The notes beneath the pieces are model-generated. The model was not told the DNA's origin. It made no database searches and saw nothing but the letters and a program-made list of their open reading frames with translations. The position numbers and the translations under genes are program-made. This document shows, piece by piece, positions 1 to 9,082 of a DNA stretch of 64,000 nucleotides (the stretch's first letter is position 1; every line of letters starts with the position of its first letter). The stretch is from Gammaproteobacteria bacterium MOLA455 (GTDB lineage: Bacteria > Pseudomonadota > Gammaproteobacteria > Pseudomonadales > Porticoccaceae): positions 1,681,332-1,745,331 of the forward strand of contig AZIN01000001.1 of NCBI GenBank assembly GCA_000511875.1. Reading direction: 5' to 3'.

Positions 1-173
1 CGGGCATTGTCTTAACCAAGCTTGATGGCACCGCTAAAGGCGGCGTTATCTTCGCTTTAGCGGAGAAGTTTTCTGTGCCGATTCGCTACATAGGTGTAGG
101 TGAAGGGGTGGATGATCTCCAGCCATTTGTTGCTGAGCAGTTTGTTTCTGCGCTATTGGGTCAGGTTGAGTAG
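1..173 (+). CDS. ftsY: Signal recognition particle receptor FtsY, C-terminal fragment
   Basis: The reading frame is open from base 3 to the TAG at 171-173, and the gene runs off the left edge. The visible ~56 residues contain the TKLDGTAKGG segment (the G4 guanine-specificity motif and following closing loop of SRP-family GTPases) and the conserved end IGVGEGVDDLQPF. FtsY is the membrane-associated GTPase that docks SRP-ribosome complexes at the translocon. The ftsE start codon lies one base after its stop, the usual ftsY-ftsE-ftsX layout. The identification rests on the C-terminal motifs and the context. Confidence 0.93.
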   Translation, partial: GIVLTKLDGTAKGGVIFALAEKFSVPIRYIGVGEGVDDLQPFVAEQFVSALLGQVE

Positions 174-174
174 T

Positions 175-858
175 ATGTCGATGATCCGTTTTGATAATCT
201 CTGCAAGCGCTACGAGAGTGGATACGAAGCTCTGCGCGGCGTGAGCTTCGAAATGGACGCAGGTGAGATGGCCTTTCTTACCGGACACTCCGGTGCCGGC
301 AAAAGTACATTGTTAAAGCTGTTGATGTTGATCGAGCGACCGACCTCGGGCAATTTGCTGATCAACGGCAAAAATATCAATCGGTTGCCTCATTCCAAGA
401 TCCCCTTTTATCGTCGCCAAGTGGGTGTTGTGTTTCAGAACCACCAGCTACTATTTGATCGCTCGGTGTTTGAGAATGTTGCTTTGCCCCTGCAAGTGGC
501 GGGGTATTCTCAGGGCGATATCGGCCGTCGAGTGCGTGCTGCCTTAGATACAGTAGGTCTGCTCGACAGAGAAAAGCATAATCCGATCACCCTATCTGGG
601 GGTGAACAGCAGCGAGTGGGAATCGCGCGAGCCGTGGTGCATAAGCCGAAAATTCTTCTCGCTGATGAGCCTACGGGTAATTTAGATCCACAGCTGTCGG
701 CTGAAATTATGGCGCTGTTTAAGCGCTTTCAGGATGTTGGCGTCACTGTGTTAGTGGCTAGTCACGATATCAATCTGATCAATCGTATGGATATGCGCAT
801 TATGCGACTCAATCAGGGCCAGATGGAGCAGGATGGAGTCAGTTATGGCGGCTACTAA
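175..858 (+). CDS. ftsE: Cell division ATP-binding protein FtsE
   Basis: This 227-residue ABC ATPase pairs with FtsX at the septum and controls periplasmic peptidoglycan hydrolysis by way of EnvC-type activators. Visible motifs are Walker [10 protein letters not shown] near residue 37, the Q-loop VVFQNHQLL, the ABC signature LSGGEQQR, Walker [13 protein letters not shown] and a switch histidine in VASHD. The start at 175 is preferred over in-frame codons further upstream because it sits one base after the ftsY stop and gives the usual family length and N-terminus ([11 protein letters not shown]). Its 3' end overlaps ftsX, so the two are translationally coupled. Confidence 0.97.
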   Translation: MSMIRFDNLCKRYESGYEALRGVSFEMDAGEMAFLTGHSGAGKSTLLKLLMLIERPTSGNLLINGKNINRLPHSKIPFYRRQVGVVFQNHQLLFDRSVFENVALPLQVAGYSQGDIGRRVRAALDTVGLLDREKHNPITLSGGEQQRVGIARAVVHKPKILLADEPTGNLDPQLSAEIMALFKRFQDVGVTVLVASHDINLINRMDMRIMRLNQGQMEQDGVSYGGY

Positions 859-1825
859 GAGCAAGACTCGAGACGTTGGCCAGCGCGGCGCTCGCGGTCA
901 GATGCTCAGTCGTGTCGACAAATGGCAAAGCTATAGGCTGCATCATCAGGCCACACTAAAAAACAGCACCTTAAAAATACTTCGCGAACCTCTGCAGTCA
1001 CTACTGACTATTTTGGTTATTGCCATTGCCCTGACATTGCCAGCGGCACTCTATTTAAGTGTGGAGAATATTCGCCAGCTCAGCGGTGGCGTTGATGCCT
1101 CGGCGCAAATCAGCGTGTTTGTCAAAAAAGGCGCGCGCGAATCAGCTCTAAAAAGTCTGACGGCAAAACTTGAGGGGCTCTCTGGCGTCGCCTCGGTGAC
1201 TTATATCTCGGCACAGGATGCTCTGGATGAGTTCGAGGCATTGTCGGGTTTCGGTTCGGCGCTGCAGTATCTGGATGAAAATCCACTGCCGGATTCCTTT
1301 CTGGTGCAGCCGCTATTGATCGGCGATGCCACCCGCCTAGTGACTGAGATCCGCGAGTTGAAATTAGTCGATGATGTACAGCTTGACCTGGAGTGGTTGC
1401 AGCGCCTCGATGGACTTTTGGATATGGGTCGCAAGTTAGTGTTGGCTCTGGGCGCCGCTCTGGGCTTAGGTGTGATTCTAGTGGTGGGCAATACCATTCG
1501 CCTGGCGATTCAGAGTCGTCGCGATGAAATCACCGTGGTCAAGATGGTCGGCGGTACCGACGCCTATGTGCGCAGGCCCTTTTTGTATAGCGGGCTATTA
1601 TTTGGCATATTTGGAGCCCTGATTGCTGCGTTTTTTTTGACCGGATTGAGCTTTTGGCTGGCTGGTCCCGTAAATAACCTAGCGTTGTTATATCAGAGTC
1701 AGTTCAGTATTAGCGGACTCGGCTTCAGCGGGTTTTTAGTCCTACTGTTGATAGGTGGCGGCGTTGGTTTAATTGGTGCCTGGCTTGCAGTGGGGCAACA
1801 TTTGCGCAATATTCAGCCGCGCTGA
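845..1825 (+). CDS. ftsX: Cell division protein FtsX, permease-like partner of FtsE
   Basis: This protein of about 326 residues has the FtsX plan: a cytoplasmic basic N-terminus, TM1 around residues 50-70, a periplasmic domain to roughly residue 200, then three further membrane segments in the last third. FtsX anchors FtsE and transmits ATPase-driven movement to murein hydrolase activators. Two starts are possible. ATG 833 has GGAG only four bases upstream, whereas ATG 845 has GGAG at 835-838 with six-base spacing, so 845 is chosen. Either way the gene overlaps the end of ftsE. Confidence 0.93.
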   Translation: MAATKSKTRDVGQRGARGQMLSRVDKWQSYRLHHQATLKNSTLKILREPLQSLLTILVIAIALTLPAALYLSVENIRQLSGGVDASAQISVFVKKGARESALKSLTAKLEGLSGVASVTYISAQDALDEFEALSGFGSALQYLDENPLPDSFLVQPLLIGDATRLVTEIRELKLVDDVQLDLEWLQRLDGLLDMGRKLVLALGAALGLGVILVVGNTIRLAIQSRRDEITVVKMVGGTDAYVRRPFLYSGLLFGIFGALIAAFFLTGLSFWLAGPVNNLALLYQSQFSISGLGFSGFLVLLLIGGGVGLIGAWLAVGQHLRNIQPR

Positions 1826-1935
1826 AAAACCATTGAAAAGCGTCTAAACTACTCAGTAATGGCGACTGTTAAAGGCTAGGAACGAGCAATTAAAAAATGC
1901 TAGAATATTCGACCCACGATCAAAAAGAGTCTGTT

Positions 1936-2793
1936 ATGAGTAAAGCCCTTCAAACAATGGAGTGGATGGCCCCCGGCGGCAACCTGAATGCGTACATTCA
2001 GGGGACTGCGACTGTGCCCATTCTGACCATCGATGAAGAGCGTGCACTGGGTGAGGCACTCTATTATCAAGACGATCTCGACGCTGCTCGTCGTATGGTA
2101 ATGGCCCACCTGCGCTTTGTTGTTCATATAGCGCGCTCTTACAACGGATATGGCCTGCCGTTGGCCGATCTGATTCAAGAGGGCAATGTTGGCCTGATGA
2201 AAGCAGTACGACGCTTTAACCCTGAAAAAGGTGTGCGTCTGGTGTCCTTTGCTGTGCACTGGATCAAAGCCGAGATACACGAATTTATTTTGCGCAACTG
2301 GCGCATAGTTAAAATTGCCACGACCAAGGCTCAGCGCAAGTTGTTTTTCAATCTGCGCAGTGCCAAGAAGCAGCTACAGTGGTTATCTGCCGATGAAGCC
2401 AAGGCCGTAGCGGATGACTTGGGTGTCCAAGTTAAAGACGTGATGGAAATGGAAATGCGTCTGACCTCTCGGGATCCGGCTTTTGACGCTCCAGTGGGCG
2501 AAGACGACGACAGCGGCAGTTTCCAAGCTCCGGTTTACTTCCTTGAAGACAAGAGTATGGACCCGGCTGAGCTGGCCGAAAGTGACGATTGGGAAGTGGA
2601 TAACAATACTCGCCTAATCGCTGCAGTGAACGACCTCGATGATCGCAGTCGCGATATTCTTAAGCGTCGCTGGTTGAATGATGCCAAGGCAACTCTTCAC
2701 GAACTGGCCGATGAATACGGCGTCTCTGCTGAGCGTATTCGCCAGCTCGAGAAAAACGCGATGAAGAAAGTTCGCGGATTGATGGAAGCCTAA
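1936..2793 (+). CDS. rpoH: RNA polymerase heat-shock sigma factor sigma-32
   Basis: This 285-residue sigma-70 family protein matches RpoH in length. Region 2 includes the [13 protein letters not shown] core-binding segment and the [22 protein letters not shown] stretch. The RpoH box QRKLFFNLR is present, followed by region 4 with the helix-turn-helix [19 protein letters not shown]. It directs transcription of chaperone and protease genes. An in-frame ATG at 1897 would add 13 residues, but ATG 1936 gives the typical MSKALQ-like start with AAAGAG upstream. A possible -10 (TAGAAT, 1901-1906) lies in the 110-base gap after ftsX, but no convincing -35 is visible. Confidence 0.97.
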   Translation: MSKALQTMEWMAPGGNLNAYIQGTATVPILTIDEERALGEALYYQDDLDAARRMVMAHLRFVVHIARSYNGYGLPLADLIQEGNVGLMKAVRRFNPEKGVRLVSFAVHWIKAEIHEFILRNWRIVKIATTKAQRKLFFNLRSAKKQLQWLSADEAKAVADDLGVQVKDVMEMEMRLTSRDPAFDAPVGEDDDSGSFQAPVYFLEDKSMDPAELAESDDWEVDNNTRLIAAVNDLDDRSRDILKRRWLNDAKATLHELADEYGVSAERIRQLEKNAMKKVRGLMEA

Positions 2794-2813
2794 TTTTAAC
2801 TTTTAAGAGATCC

Positions 2814-2837
2814 AAAGCCGCTTAGAGCGGCTTTTTT
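2814..2837 (+). terminator. Rho-independent terminator of rpoH
   Basis: A nine-base perfect stem, AAAGCCGCT (2814-2822) with AGCGGCTTT (2826-2834), has a three-base loop and runs into a T-tract ending at 2837. It lies 20 bases after the rpoH stop and only six bases before the next start codon. Confidence 0.9.
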
Positions 2838-2843
2838 ATTGCT

Positions 2844-3212
2844 ATGGACAAACTCCTCTGGATTCGACTGACTGCTCTCAGCGGCGCGCTGGCTGTGATA
2901 TTGGGCGCCTTTGCCGCACACAGTTTGAAGGGCTCCTTAACAGTGCAAATGCTAGACACCTATCAAACCGGGGTGCTCTATCATTTTATCCACACTTTGG
3001 CATTGCTCGCCGTAATTTGTCTGCCCCTCAATGAGCGCTCTCTGCTCTGGGCAGCTCGCTGCTTTATGCTTGGCATTGTGCTATTTTCCGGCTCTCTGTA
3101 TCTGATTGCCATCTCTGGAATTAGTATCCTAGGGATTATCACGCCAGTGGGTGGCAGTGCATTTATTGCCGGTTGGTTATTACTCTTTACTGCAAACAGC
3201 GCCGAGGATTGA
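2844..3212 (+). CDS. DUF423 family inner-membrane protein
   Basis: This 122-residue hydrophobic protein has four predicted membrane segments. The N-terminal stretch [17 protein letters not shown] carries the GAFxAH signature of the DUF423 (YgdD-like) family, and the C-terminal helix [12 protein letters not shown] fits as well. Its function is not established. The start follows the rpoH terminator by six bases and has no clear Shine-Dalgarno, so expression could depend on read-through or on a promoter inside rpoH. Its stop overlaps the trmB start (TGATG), which implies translational coupling. Confidence 0.85.
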   Translation: MDKLLWIRLTALSGALAVILGAFAAHSLKGSLTVQMLDTYQTGVLYHFIHTLALLAVICLPLNERSLLWAARCFMLGIVLFSGSLYLIAISGISILGIITPVGGSAFIAGWLLLFTANSAED

Positions 3213-3985
3213 TGGACATTAATAGCGACGACGTGCACGACGATTCTCCAGACGGCCCTCAAGAAGAGAGCGGTTTAGCCGCGCGCAGTTCTGACTTCAG
3301 ACCTGAGTATCGCAAAAAAGCGATTCGCAGCTATGTGCTTCGCGCTGGTCGCATGACCGAAGGTCAGCGCAATGCGTTTAGCAGCGGCTGGTCTTTTTAT
3401 GGCTTAAGGCTTGATGATGGTCCGATTGATGCCGAGAATATTTTTGGCCGCAAGGCACCACTAGTTATCGAAATTGGTTTTGGCATGGGCGACTCCCTAT
3501 TGCAGATGGCCAGTGCCGCACCGGAACAAGACTTTATTGGTATCGAGGTACATCCTCCTGGGGTGGGTCGCTTGATCGCCAGTGCCGAAGAGCAGCAGAT
3601 CAAAAATCTGCGAGTTTATTTAGCCGACGCTACCGACGTGCTCAATGAGTGTATTCCCGCCAATAGCTTGCATCGGTTACAACTCTATTTCCCCGATCCC
3701 TGGCACAAGAAAAAGCACAATAAGCGCCGCATTGTGCAGCCGCAATTTGTTCAACTGGTTCGCGATAAGCTTGAGTTGGGCGGTGTGCTGCATATGGCCA
3801 CTGATTGGCAGCACTATGCTGAGCAGATGCTCGAAGTGCTAGAAGTGGCGCCGGGCTTTAAAAACACCGTTGGTCAACAGCAGTACTCTCCGCGTCCCGA
3901 CTACCGGCCTCTGACAAAGTTTGAGAAGCGCGGCGAGCGCCTCGGTCATGGAGTATGGGATTTGTTATACCAAAAACGAGACTAG
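3212..3985 (+). CDS. trmB: tRNA (guanine-N7-)-methyltransferase
   Basis: This 257-residue SAM-dependent methyltransferase forms m7G46 in the tRNA variable loop. Family motifs are visible: [11 protein letters not shown] near the N-terminus, the SAM-binding [22 protein letters not shown], and the signature [16 protein letters not shown] that holds catalytic and tRNA-contacting residues. The start at 3212 overlaps the stop of the DUF423 gene. An upstream in-frame start at 3173 would lie inside that gene and add non-homologous residues, so it is rejected. The acidic N-terminal ~25 residues are not part of the conserved domain. Confidence 0.96.
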   Translation: MDINSDDVHDDSPDGPQEESGLAARSSDFRPEYRKKAIRSYVLRAGRMTEGQRNAFSSGWSFYGLRLDDGPIDAENIFGRKAPLVIEIGFGMGDSLLQMASAAPEQDFIGIEVHPPGVGRLIASAEEQQIKNLRVYLADATDVLNECIPANSLHRLQLYFPDPWHKKKHNKRRIVQPQFVQLVRDKLELGGVLHMATDWQHYAEQMLEVLEVAPGFKNTVGQQQYSPRPDYRPLTKFEKRGERLGHGVWDLLYQKRD

Positions 3986-4090
3986 TTCAGCTGAGTCCAT
4001 GTCGGCTTGGAATTGAACTAGGCTTGCGCCACTGTATTATTTTAGCTGTATTTTTTAGATGTCATTCATGGTTAATAAAAGGAAATCAAT

Positions 4091-4828
4091 ATGAAACAAA
4101 TCTTACCCATCGCACTGTTGTTTGTTATCGCAGCCTGCGATTCTCAGACCACAGACACATCGGCTCAGGTAGCAAACGCTGCCAGTTTAGACAGCCATAG
4201 TCAGCGTATCAGCTATTTGATGGGGCTGGATAATGGCAAAAATATTCGTGGTATTGGCTTAGAAATTGATGCTGAAGCCTTTTATCAGGGTTTCACCGAC
4301 GGCCTCGATGAGAAGCCGCCAGTGTTAACTGAAGAGCAGATCGCCGAGACTATTCAACGCTTTGAAACTGAGATGACCGCTAAGCGCGATGAGATGCAAA
4401 AGGCAGAGCAGCAAGCGATAGCCATGCAGTCTCAAGGCAATATCAAAGAGGGAGCTGATTTTCTGGCGGCCAATGGCGCAAAAGAGGGAGTGACTACAAC
4501 TGATAGCGGCCTGCAGTACAAAGTTATCACTGCTGGCACTGGCGCTATTCCCACTGCTGACAGCACGGTTGAAGTTCACTACGCCGGTCGCCTGTTAGAT
4601 GGCACTGAATTCGACAGCTCGGTTAAGCGCGGCGTACCAGCACAGTTTGGCGTCACTCAGGTAATTCCCGGCTGGACCGAAGCACTGCAACTGATGGCTG
4701 AAGGCTCTAAGTGGGAACTCTATATTCCTGCCGAATTGGCCTACGGCCCCGGTGGCGCTGGCCCCATAGGTCCAAACTCAGTATTGATTTTTGAAGTGGA
4801 ACTGCTGAATGCTAATATTGATGGCTAG
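4091..4828 (+). CDS. FKBP-type peptidyl-prolyl isomerase, predicted lipoprotein
   Basis: This 245-residue two-domain FKBP resembles FkpA/Mip. Residues 1-16 form a lipoprotein signal ending in the lipobox IAAC, so Cys16 would be lipidated, which suggests an envelope-anchored rather than soluble chaperone. Residues ~33-130 are the helical FKBP N-domain used for dimerisation. Residues ~140-245 form the catalytic FKBP domain, with VHYAGRLLDGTEFDSS, VIPGWTEALQLM and PAELAYGPGG. It catalyses proline isomerisation during periplasmic protein folding. AAAAGGAAAT precedes the start, and a strong terminator follows. Whether it is sorted to the outer membrane is inferred. Confidence 0.93.
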   Translation: MKQILPIALLFVIAACDSQTTDTSAQVANAASLDSHSQRISYLMGLDNGKNIRGIGLEIDAEAFYQGFTDGLDEKPPVLTEEQIAETIQRFETEMTAKRDEMQKAEQQAIAMQSQGNIKEGADFLAANGAKEGVTTTDSGLQYKVITAGTGAIPTADSTVEVHYAGRLLDGTEFDSSVKRGVPAQFGVTQVIPGWTEALQLMAEGSKWELYIPAELAYGPGGAGPIGPNSVLIFEVELLNANIDG

Positions 4829-4855
4829 TCTTCAAGACTAACTGTCTCAGAAACG

Positions 4856-4884
4856 AAAAAGCCCCGGTCAATCGGGGCTTTTTC
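4856..4884. terminator. Bidirectional Rho-independent terminator between the FKBP gene and rsd
   Basis: GCCCCG (4861-4866) pairs with CGGGGC (4873-4878) around a six-base loop, and A5/T5 arms extend the stem on each side. It has a U-tract on both strands, so it can serve both the plus-strand FKBP gene and the convergent minus-strand gene at 4908. Confidence 0.9.
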
Positions 4885-4907
4885 TTATTCTCTCTATTCA
4901 CAAAACG

Positions 4908-5396
4908 CTACGCTGAGGCTGAGCTGGCCTTTTGAAGTTGCTCAAGATGACCGTTGTGCAGTACTTCGATCATCTTGTCTTCAGATTCAAAGCGCAGCTC
5001 GAGGGCTTCGCCAATAACCGATAGATCTGCGGCCAAGGTATCTAAGTCATCTGTCTCAAGGTATTTGTCGTTAAAGTCCAAAACTGCTTCGGTAGAAGGC
5101 TGAATCTTTTCGACCAGATCGGCGCCAGTCTTAAGGCCCTCGCTGTCGCTAAACGCTTTGGCCTCTTTAGCTAGCTGCTCGTAGACTTCAAAGTGGCCCA
5201 CTGACACATAGTCCACCATCACTTCGCAGAAGCTCTGAAGTTTGTCGCCATGGGCTCGATTGGCACTATCGAAATCATGGATCTCAATCAGGTCACAGTA
5301 CTTGACCAGCAGCTCACGGCGCTCTTCTAACCAGCGATCGACGATGTCGCTGACACCGCCCCAGTGTTGTTTTAATCGTTGTAGATCTTTTAACAT
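4908..5396 (-). CDS. rsd: Rsd/AlgQ family sigma-70 regulator
   Basis: This 162-residue all-helical protein has the Rsd/AlgQ N-terminal pattern VDRWLEERRELLVKYCDLI and the conserved CEVMVDYVSVGHFEVYEQL. Members bind region 4 of the housekeeping sigma factor, modulate its access to core polymerase in stationary phase and, in pseudomonads, influence alginate and virulence genes. The family usually lies near dsbB in pseudomonads, as it does here with two lrg genes in between. Its 3' end faces the shared terminator at 4856-4884. Confidence 0.9.
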   Translation of the reverse strand: MLKDLQRLKQHWGGVSDIVDRWLEERRELLVKYCDLIEIHDFDSANRAHGDKLQSFCEVMVDYVSVGHFEVYEQLAKEAKAFSDSEGLKTGADLVEKIQPSTEAVLDFNDKYLETDDLDTLAADLSVIGEALELRFESEDKMIEVLHNGHLEQLQKASSASA

Positions 5397-5458
5397 GCCT
5401 TGATAACCTCATCACTCCCTAATGGACTCACAGTTTACTTTGTTTTAGGTCGAAGAAT

Positions 5459-5488
5459 AAATACTCAAGCTACAAATACTCAAGCAAC
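5459..5488. repeat. Two-copy 15-bp tandem duplication spanning the lrgB stop codon
   Basis: AAATACTCAAGC occurs at 5459-5470 and again at 5474-5485, each followed by a three-base variant (TAC or AAC). The second copy contains the complement of the lrgB stop codon (5480-5482). This is one of several short intergenic tandem duplications in the window. Confidence 0.85.
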
Positions 5489-6217
5489 AAAAAAACCAAT
5501 CGAGGCGGGCAGAACAATGGCGGTCAAGATGCCATTAATACCCATGCCCAAGGTGGCAAACGCGCCGCAGCGAGGACTGCTCTCAAATGCTTTGGCAGTG
5601 CCGATTGCATGGGCTGTGACACCCAGAATCAAACCCTGCCAGCGCTCATCCTCTAGCTGGGTAAAGTGGAAAATACTCTTTGCCATCACAATACCCGCGA
5701 GGCCAGTAATCATAGTTGCCACTGCTAGTAAGCTGGTAAGCCCGCCAATTTGTTCAACTATGCTCAGGGCAATAGGAGAGGTTACGGATTTGGCGGCCAA
5801 CGATAACAGTACAATATCGCTCAAGTCGAAAAGTTTGACCAGGATCAGCGCGCTCAGTGTGGCGAACAGGCCGCCGAGTACCAGTGCAACCGTGAGCGGT
5901 TTAAACATTGCAGGGAGCTGTCGCAATTGCTGTGAAAGAGGTACCGCCAGGGCCACAGTGGCCGGGCCCAATAGCCAGTTTAAAACACCATTGCCTGAAT
6001 AATAGGCCGCAAAATCTAGATCAATGACTTGCATCGAGAGATAAATCAGCGGCGTCGCGATCATTAGCGGATGCAGTAATGAGGCTCTATCTGAGCGAAT
6101 ATAGGCCCACCAGGCAACCGCGAAGCCCGCCAGCGTCAGCAGTAGTGGCCATGATGTGCCACTGATAAGCATCCATTGGTACAGAATAATCTCAGTCATC
6201 TCAAGTATCCCGCTCAT
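5480..6217 (-). CDS. lrgB: LrgB/CidB family membrane protein
   Basis: This 245-residue polytopic membrane protein of the LrgB family has conserved central segments LSLAAKSVTSPIALSI and GLILGVTAHAIGTAKAFE. LrgB partners with the holin-like LrgA. The pair is linked to control of murein hydrolase export and autolysis in Gram-positives, and to pyruvate or glycolate transport in some organisms, so the substrate here is unknown. The listed start overlaps lrgA by 17 bases. An ATG at 6199 would start just after the lrgA stop and is an alternative. The stop codon lies inside a tandem duplication. Confidence 0.92.
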   Translation of the reverse strand: MSGILEMTEIILYQWMLISGTSWPLLLTLAGFAVAWWAYIRSDRASLLHPLMIATPLIYLSMQVIDLDFAAYYSGNGVLNWLLGPATVALAVPLSQQLRQLPAMFKPLTVALVLGGLFATLSALILVKLFDLSDIVLLSLAAKSVTSPIALSIVEQIGGLTSLLAVATMITGLAGIVMAKSIFHFTQLEDERWQGLILGVTAHAIGTAKAFESSPRCGAFATLGMGINGILTAIVLPASIGFFVA

Positions 6218-6560
6218 TCCAACTGCGCAGCTTATTGATGATCAACGCCATAAACCACTGGGCTAACAGAGTCGAAATAATAAGCACGGCTAAGATCTGC
6301 GGCAGCTGCTCGAATACTACAGGCCCGAGAAAAAAGGCCCCAGTGGTGATTGGCACGAATAGCAGGGCGATAAATCTAATCAGTTGGCTGCTGGTTGTTT
6401 CCAGCCATGGCAGAAGAGACTTGTTGAGGCTGAGGAGAATTAGAAGAAGAATCATTCCCAGCAGCTGGCCGGGAATATTCAGCCCTAGGACTTTAACGCC
6501 CCACTCCCCGAGCCACTGGAAAAGCACCAAAATAAGCAGGCCAACTAAAGGTTTTTTCAT
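6201..6560 (-). CDS. lrgA: LrgA/CidA family holin-like protein
   Basis: This 119-residue protein has four predicted membrane helices and the family segments LNIPGQLLGMILLLILL and FIALLFVPITTGAFFLGP. It is the holin-like partner of the downstream LrgB protein, with which it overlaps and is probably co-translated. No LytSR-type or LysR-type regulator is adjacent, so how the pair is regulated cannot be read from this window. Confidence 0.92.
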   Translation of the reverse strand: MKKPLVGLLILVLFQWLGEWGVKVLGLNIPGQLLGMILLLILLSLNKSLLPWLETTSSQLIRFIALLFVPITTGAFFLGPVVFEQLPQILAVLIISTLLAQWFMALIINKLRSWNERDT

Positions 6561-6598
6561 TAGAGGCTCTTCACAAGCGCTTCTTCACAAAAGCTGCT

Positions 6599-7090
6599 TC
6601 ATTTGCGCAGCAGCTGGAAAAGCCCCACGGCAGCGAGACCGACGAAACTGACCAGCACCCAGCCAGGCATGCTGAGACCCAGCAGCTGCCACTGTACTTC
6701 GGCACAGTTGCCATCGCCACGGAGCAACATGCTGATGGCATCAGTGGCTGAGAAGGCGTCGAAAAGGTAGTCCACTGGAGGCCCGCAGGCGGGGACCTTG
6801 TCTTCTGGAAGACCCTGCAGCCACAACTGTTTGATGGAAAAAAAGCTGCCGCCAACAGCCGCCAATGTGGCTAGCCCGGCATAGATCTTCTGCCCTTTGG
6901 CCGCCGGATTGTGTAAACCCGCTATCAGGAAAATTACGCCGACGGCGATTACAAATACCCGTTGAGTGATGCACAGATAGCAGGGTTCTAGTCCCAGATG
7001 ATTTTGGAAATAGAAAATAGCGATGGCGATGAGTCCGGCGCAGGCTGCGGCGACAATTAGGCTGATTACTCTGTTGTTGGGTAGGTTCAA
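6599..7090 (-). CDS. dsbB: Disulfide bond formation protein DsbB
   Basis: This 163-residue four-helix inner-membrane quinone reductase reoxidises DsbA. Both redox pairs are visible: C37-Y-L-C40 in the first periplasmic loop and C102...C129 in the second. The gene starts with TTG at 7090, placed seven bases after AGGAG, which supports this non-ATG start. It lies between lrgA and gshA on the same strand. No dsbA is present in the window. Confidence 0.95.
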   Translation of the reverse strand: MNLPNNRVISLIVAAACAGLIAIAIFYFQNHLGLEPCYLCITQRVFVIAVGVIFLIAGLHNPAAKGQKIYAGLATLAAVGGSFFSIKQLWLQGLPEDKVPACGPPVDYLFDAFSATDAISMLLRGDGNCAEVQWQLLGLSMPGWVLVSFVGLAAVGLFQLLRK

Positions 7091-7155
7091 ACCTTACTCC
7101 TCTTGTGGGCTTATATCTTTAAGCTCTGCAGATTGCCCTGACAGCGACCAATCAC

Positions 7156-8721
7156 TTACTGGTAATAGTCTGCGATAAATTCGTCGAATGTAAGGCTATC
7201 CGACGCTTCAATCTGCTTCTGCTTGAGCTGCGATTCCTCAGCCAGACGGTGGTATTTTTCCGCTGTCTCCGGCGTTAGGGTCTTACTCTGAAAGTATTCT
7301 CTATGCTCCTCGGCCTTGCGCATTGCCATGCCATAATAAGTCTCATTATTGGCTGTCATTTCAGCGATAAGCTGAGCGGCGGGAGTCAGGCTGTTGTCTC
7401 GCAAGCGCGCACTCATCAACTCGGCAGTGCAACTGTACTGGTCTGTACTGTTAGCCTGATCGAGCAGCGCAGCCACCGGCTGTATCTCGGACATTAGCGA
7501 TAGACCCCAGTCCACCAGGTTGCGTTGCCTGTCGCCGTCTAATAGCTCCAGTTCCGGGTCGCGACCATGCGCCACAGTGCGGCGCTGATTTTCAGTAATC
7601 TGACGGTACTCAACGTTATTGGTGACCGGGCTATCTTTGAGTAAGCAGAAGAGTAAAAAAGTATCCAAAAACTGGCTGGTTGGTTTGTCTATGCCATTGG
7701 GCAGCAGAGGATTTAAGTCGACACAGCGCACTTCAATGTATTCAACGCCATGCTTTTCTAGGGCGCCAAGGGGCGTTTCTCCGGGGGCTGCCGTGCGCTT
7801 TGGCCGTATTGGGCTGTAGAACTCATTTTCAATCTGCAGCAGATTGGTGGTCAGCTGCTGATAGTTGCCCTGGTCGTCTTTTAGTCCGATCTCTTCGTAG
7901 GGCTGATAGGGTGTTTCCAGACCGCCTTTAAGGGTTCTGCTGTACTGGTCAATATCGTTGTAGCACACCACTAGTGAGCTCTGCGCGTCACTCTGGTAGC
8001 CGAGGTTACCCATGCGCAGCGATGTGGCATAGGGCAGGTGCAGGCTGTGACTATCATTGCCCAGGGGCACAAGCTCGTGGTCGCGGCCGCGAACAAAGCT
8101 GGCACAGACTGCCGGTGCCGCACCCAACAAATAGAGCAGCAGCCAAAAGTAGCGTCTGAAATTGCGGATCAGGGCAAAATAGCCGTCGGTTTTGAAATCT
8201 TGCAGTGACTGCTGGTTGTTCTCTAGAGCTTGCAACTGCAGCCAGAGCCCGTCTGGCACTGAAAAATTATAGTGAATCCCAGCAATGGTCTGCATCAGAC
8301 GACCATAGCGGTGTCCGAGGCCGAGGCGGTAGATGGTTTTCATTTGGCCGCTGTTAGAGCTGCCATATTGGCCCACAGGAATACTGCTGTCGTCGCCCAA
8401 CTGGCAGGGCATGCTGCTGACCCAGAGCAGCTCATCCTCTATATGTTGATAGGTATAACTATGGATTTCCTCAAGCTCGTTGAGCACTTCATCTATAGAG
8501 GCCGATGGAGCAGTAATAAATTCAAGCAGCGCTTCGGAGTAGTCGGTGGTAATCGACGGATGGGTCAGTGCACTGCCCAAGGCTTTGGGGTGCGGAGTTT
8601 TGGCCATCCGACCCGATGGCTCCACTCTGAGGCTCTCTTTTTCTATGCCTCGAGCAATATTTTTTAGTATCGAGATAGAGTTTGGCTGCGCAAGCGCCAC
8701 AAGACGAGTTTCAATTGACAC
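7156..8721 (-). CDS. gshA: Glutamate-cysteine ligase (proteobacterial type)
   Basis: This 521-residue enzyme ligates glutamate to cysteine with ATP, the first and rate-limiting step of glutathione synthesis. It has the family N-terminus ARGIEKESLRVEPSGRMAKTPHP, the segment ITTDYSEALLEFIT, and the downstream YIEVRCVDLNPLLPNGI typical of the E. coli-like GshA family, at a matching length. A small unknown gene ends 14 bases upstream and is probably co-transcribed. The partner gshB lies about 34 kb away at 42249-43205. Confidence 0.97.
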   Translation of the reverse strand: MSIETRLVALAQPNSISILKNIARGIEKESLRVEPSGRMAKTPHPKALGSALTHPSITTDYSEALLEFITAPSASIDEVLNELEEIHSYTYQHIEDELLWVSSMPCQLGDDSSIPVGQYGSSNSGQMKTIYRLGLGHRYGRLMQTIAGIHYNFSVPDGLWLQLQALENNQQSLQDFKTDGYFALIRNFRRYFWLLLYLLGAAPAVCASFVRGRDHELVPLGNDSHSLHLPYATSLRMGNLGYQSDAQSSLVVCYNDIDQYSRTLKGGLETPYQPYEEIGLKDDQGNYQQLTTNLLQIENEFYSPIRPKRTAAPGETPLGALEKHGVEYIEVRCVDLNPLLPNGIDKPTSQFLDTFLLFCLLKDSPVTNNVEYRQITENQRRTVAHGRDPELELLDGDRQRNLVDWGLSLMSEIQPVAALLDQANSTDQYSCTAELMSARLRDNSLTPAAQLIAEMTANNETYYGMAMRKAEEHREYFQSKTLTPETAEKYHRLAEESQLKQKQIEASDSLTFDEFIADYYQ

Positions 8722-8735
8722 GCAAAGGCTCCTGT

Positions 8736-9008
8736 TTACGCCGCACTGACTTGGTCGGTATTAGCTGGAGCCTCGGCGAGTCTAGCTGTGTTGTCGAGCA
8801 AGAGTGTCGGGCGGCCTTTTTTGTCCGCGTCGCACGCCACAATTTCAGCTCGCAAATGGATATTTTTGGCGTTTAATTCGATCAGTTGATTTAGGGCAAT
8901 ATCGCGGTGCTGCGCAGAAAAGATCAGGTTCACATTGGTGCCGTCAGTCCAATCAAGATCTTTGCTTAATATGCTTCCATCATGACTTTTTATTATGAAA
9001 ATTTTCAT
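8736..9008 (-). CDS. Small conserved-looking protein of unknown function upstream of gshA
   Basis: This 90-residue protein starts MKIFIIKSHDGSILSKDLDW with a weak CGGA ribosome site. No signal peptide, membrane helix or known motif is visible; the composition is that of a small soluble alpha/beta protein. Its stop is 14 bases before gshA on the same strand and it is divergent from yajL, so it would be the first gene of a gshA transcript. I do not recognise the family. The in-frame spacing and coding-like composition support it as real, but not conclusively. Confidence 0.6.
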   Translation of the reverse strand: MKIFIIKSHDGSILSKDLDWTDGTNVNLIFSAQHRDIALNQLIELNAKNIHLRAEIVACDADKKGRPTLLLDNTARLAEAPANTDQVSAA

Positions 9009-9082
9009 GCCAAATCCGTGACAGTTAGAATAATTTGCGCCACAGTGTAACTTATGTGGTCAAAGGATAAAAAGGACAAACT

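Noticed and set aside
5400-6002. 200-codon plus-strand open frame antisense to lrgB
   Set aside because: It lies opposite a clear LrgB gene, has low-complexity composition and no family features; a shadow frame.
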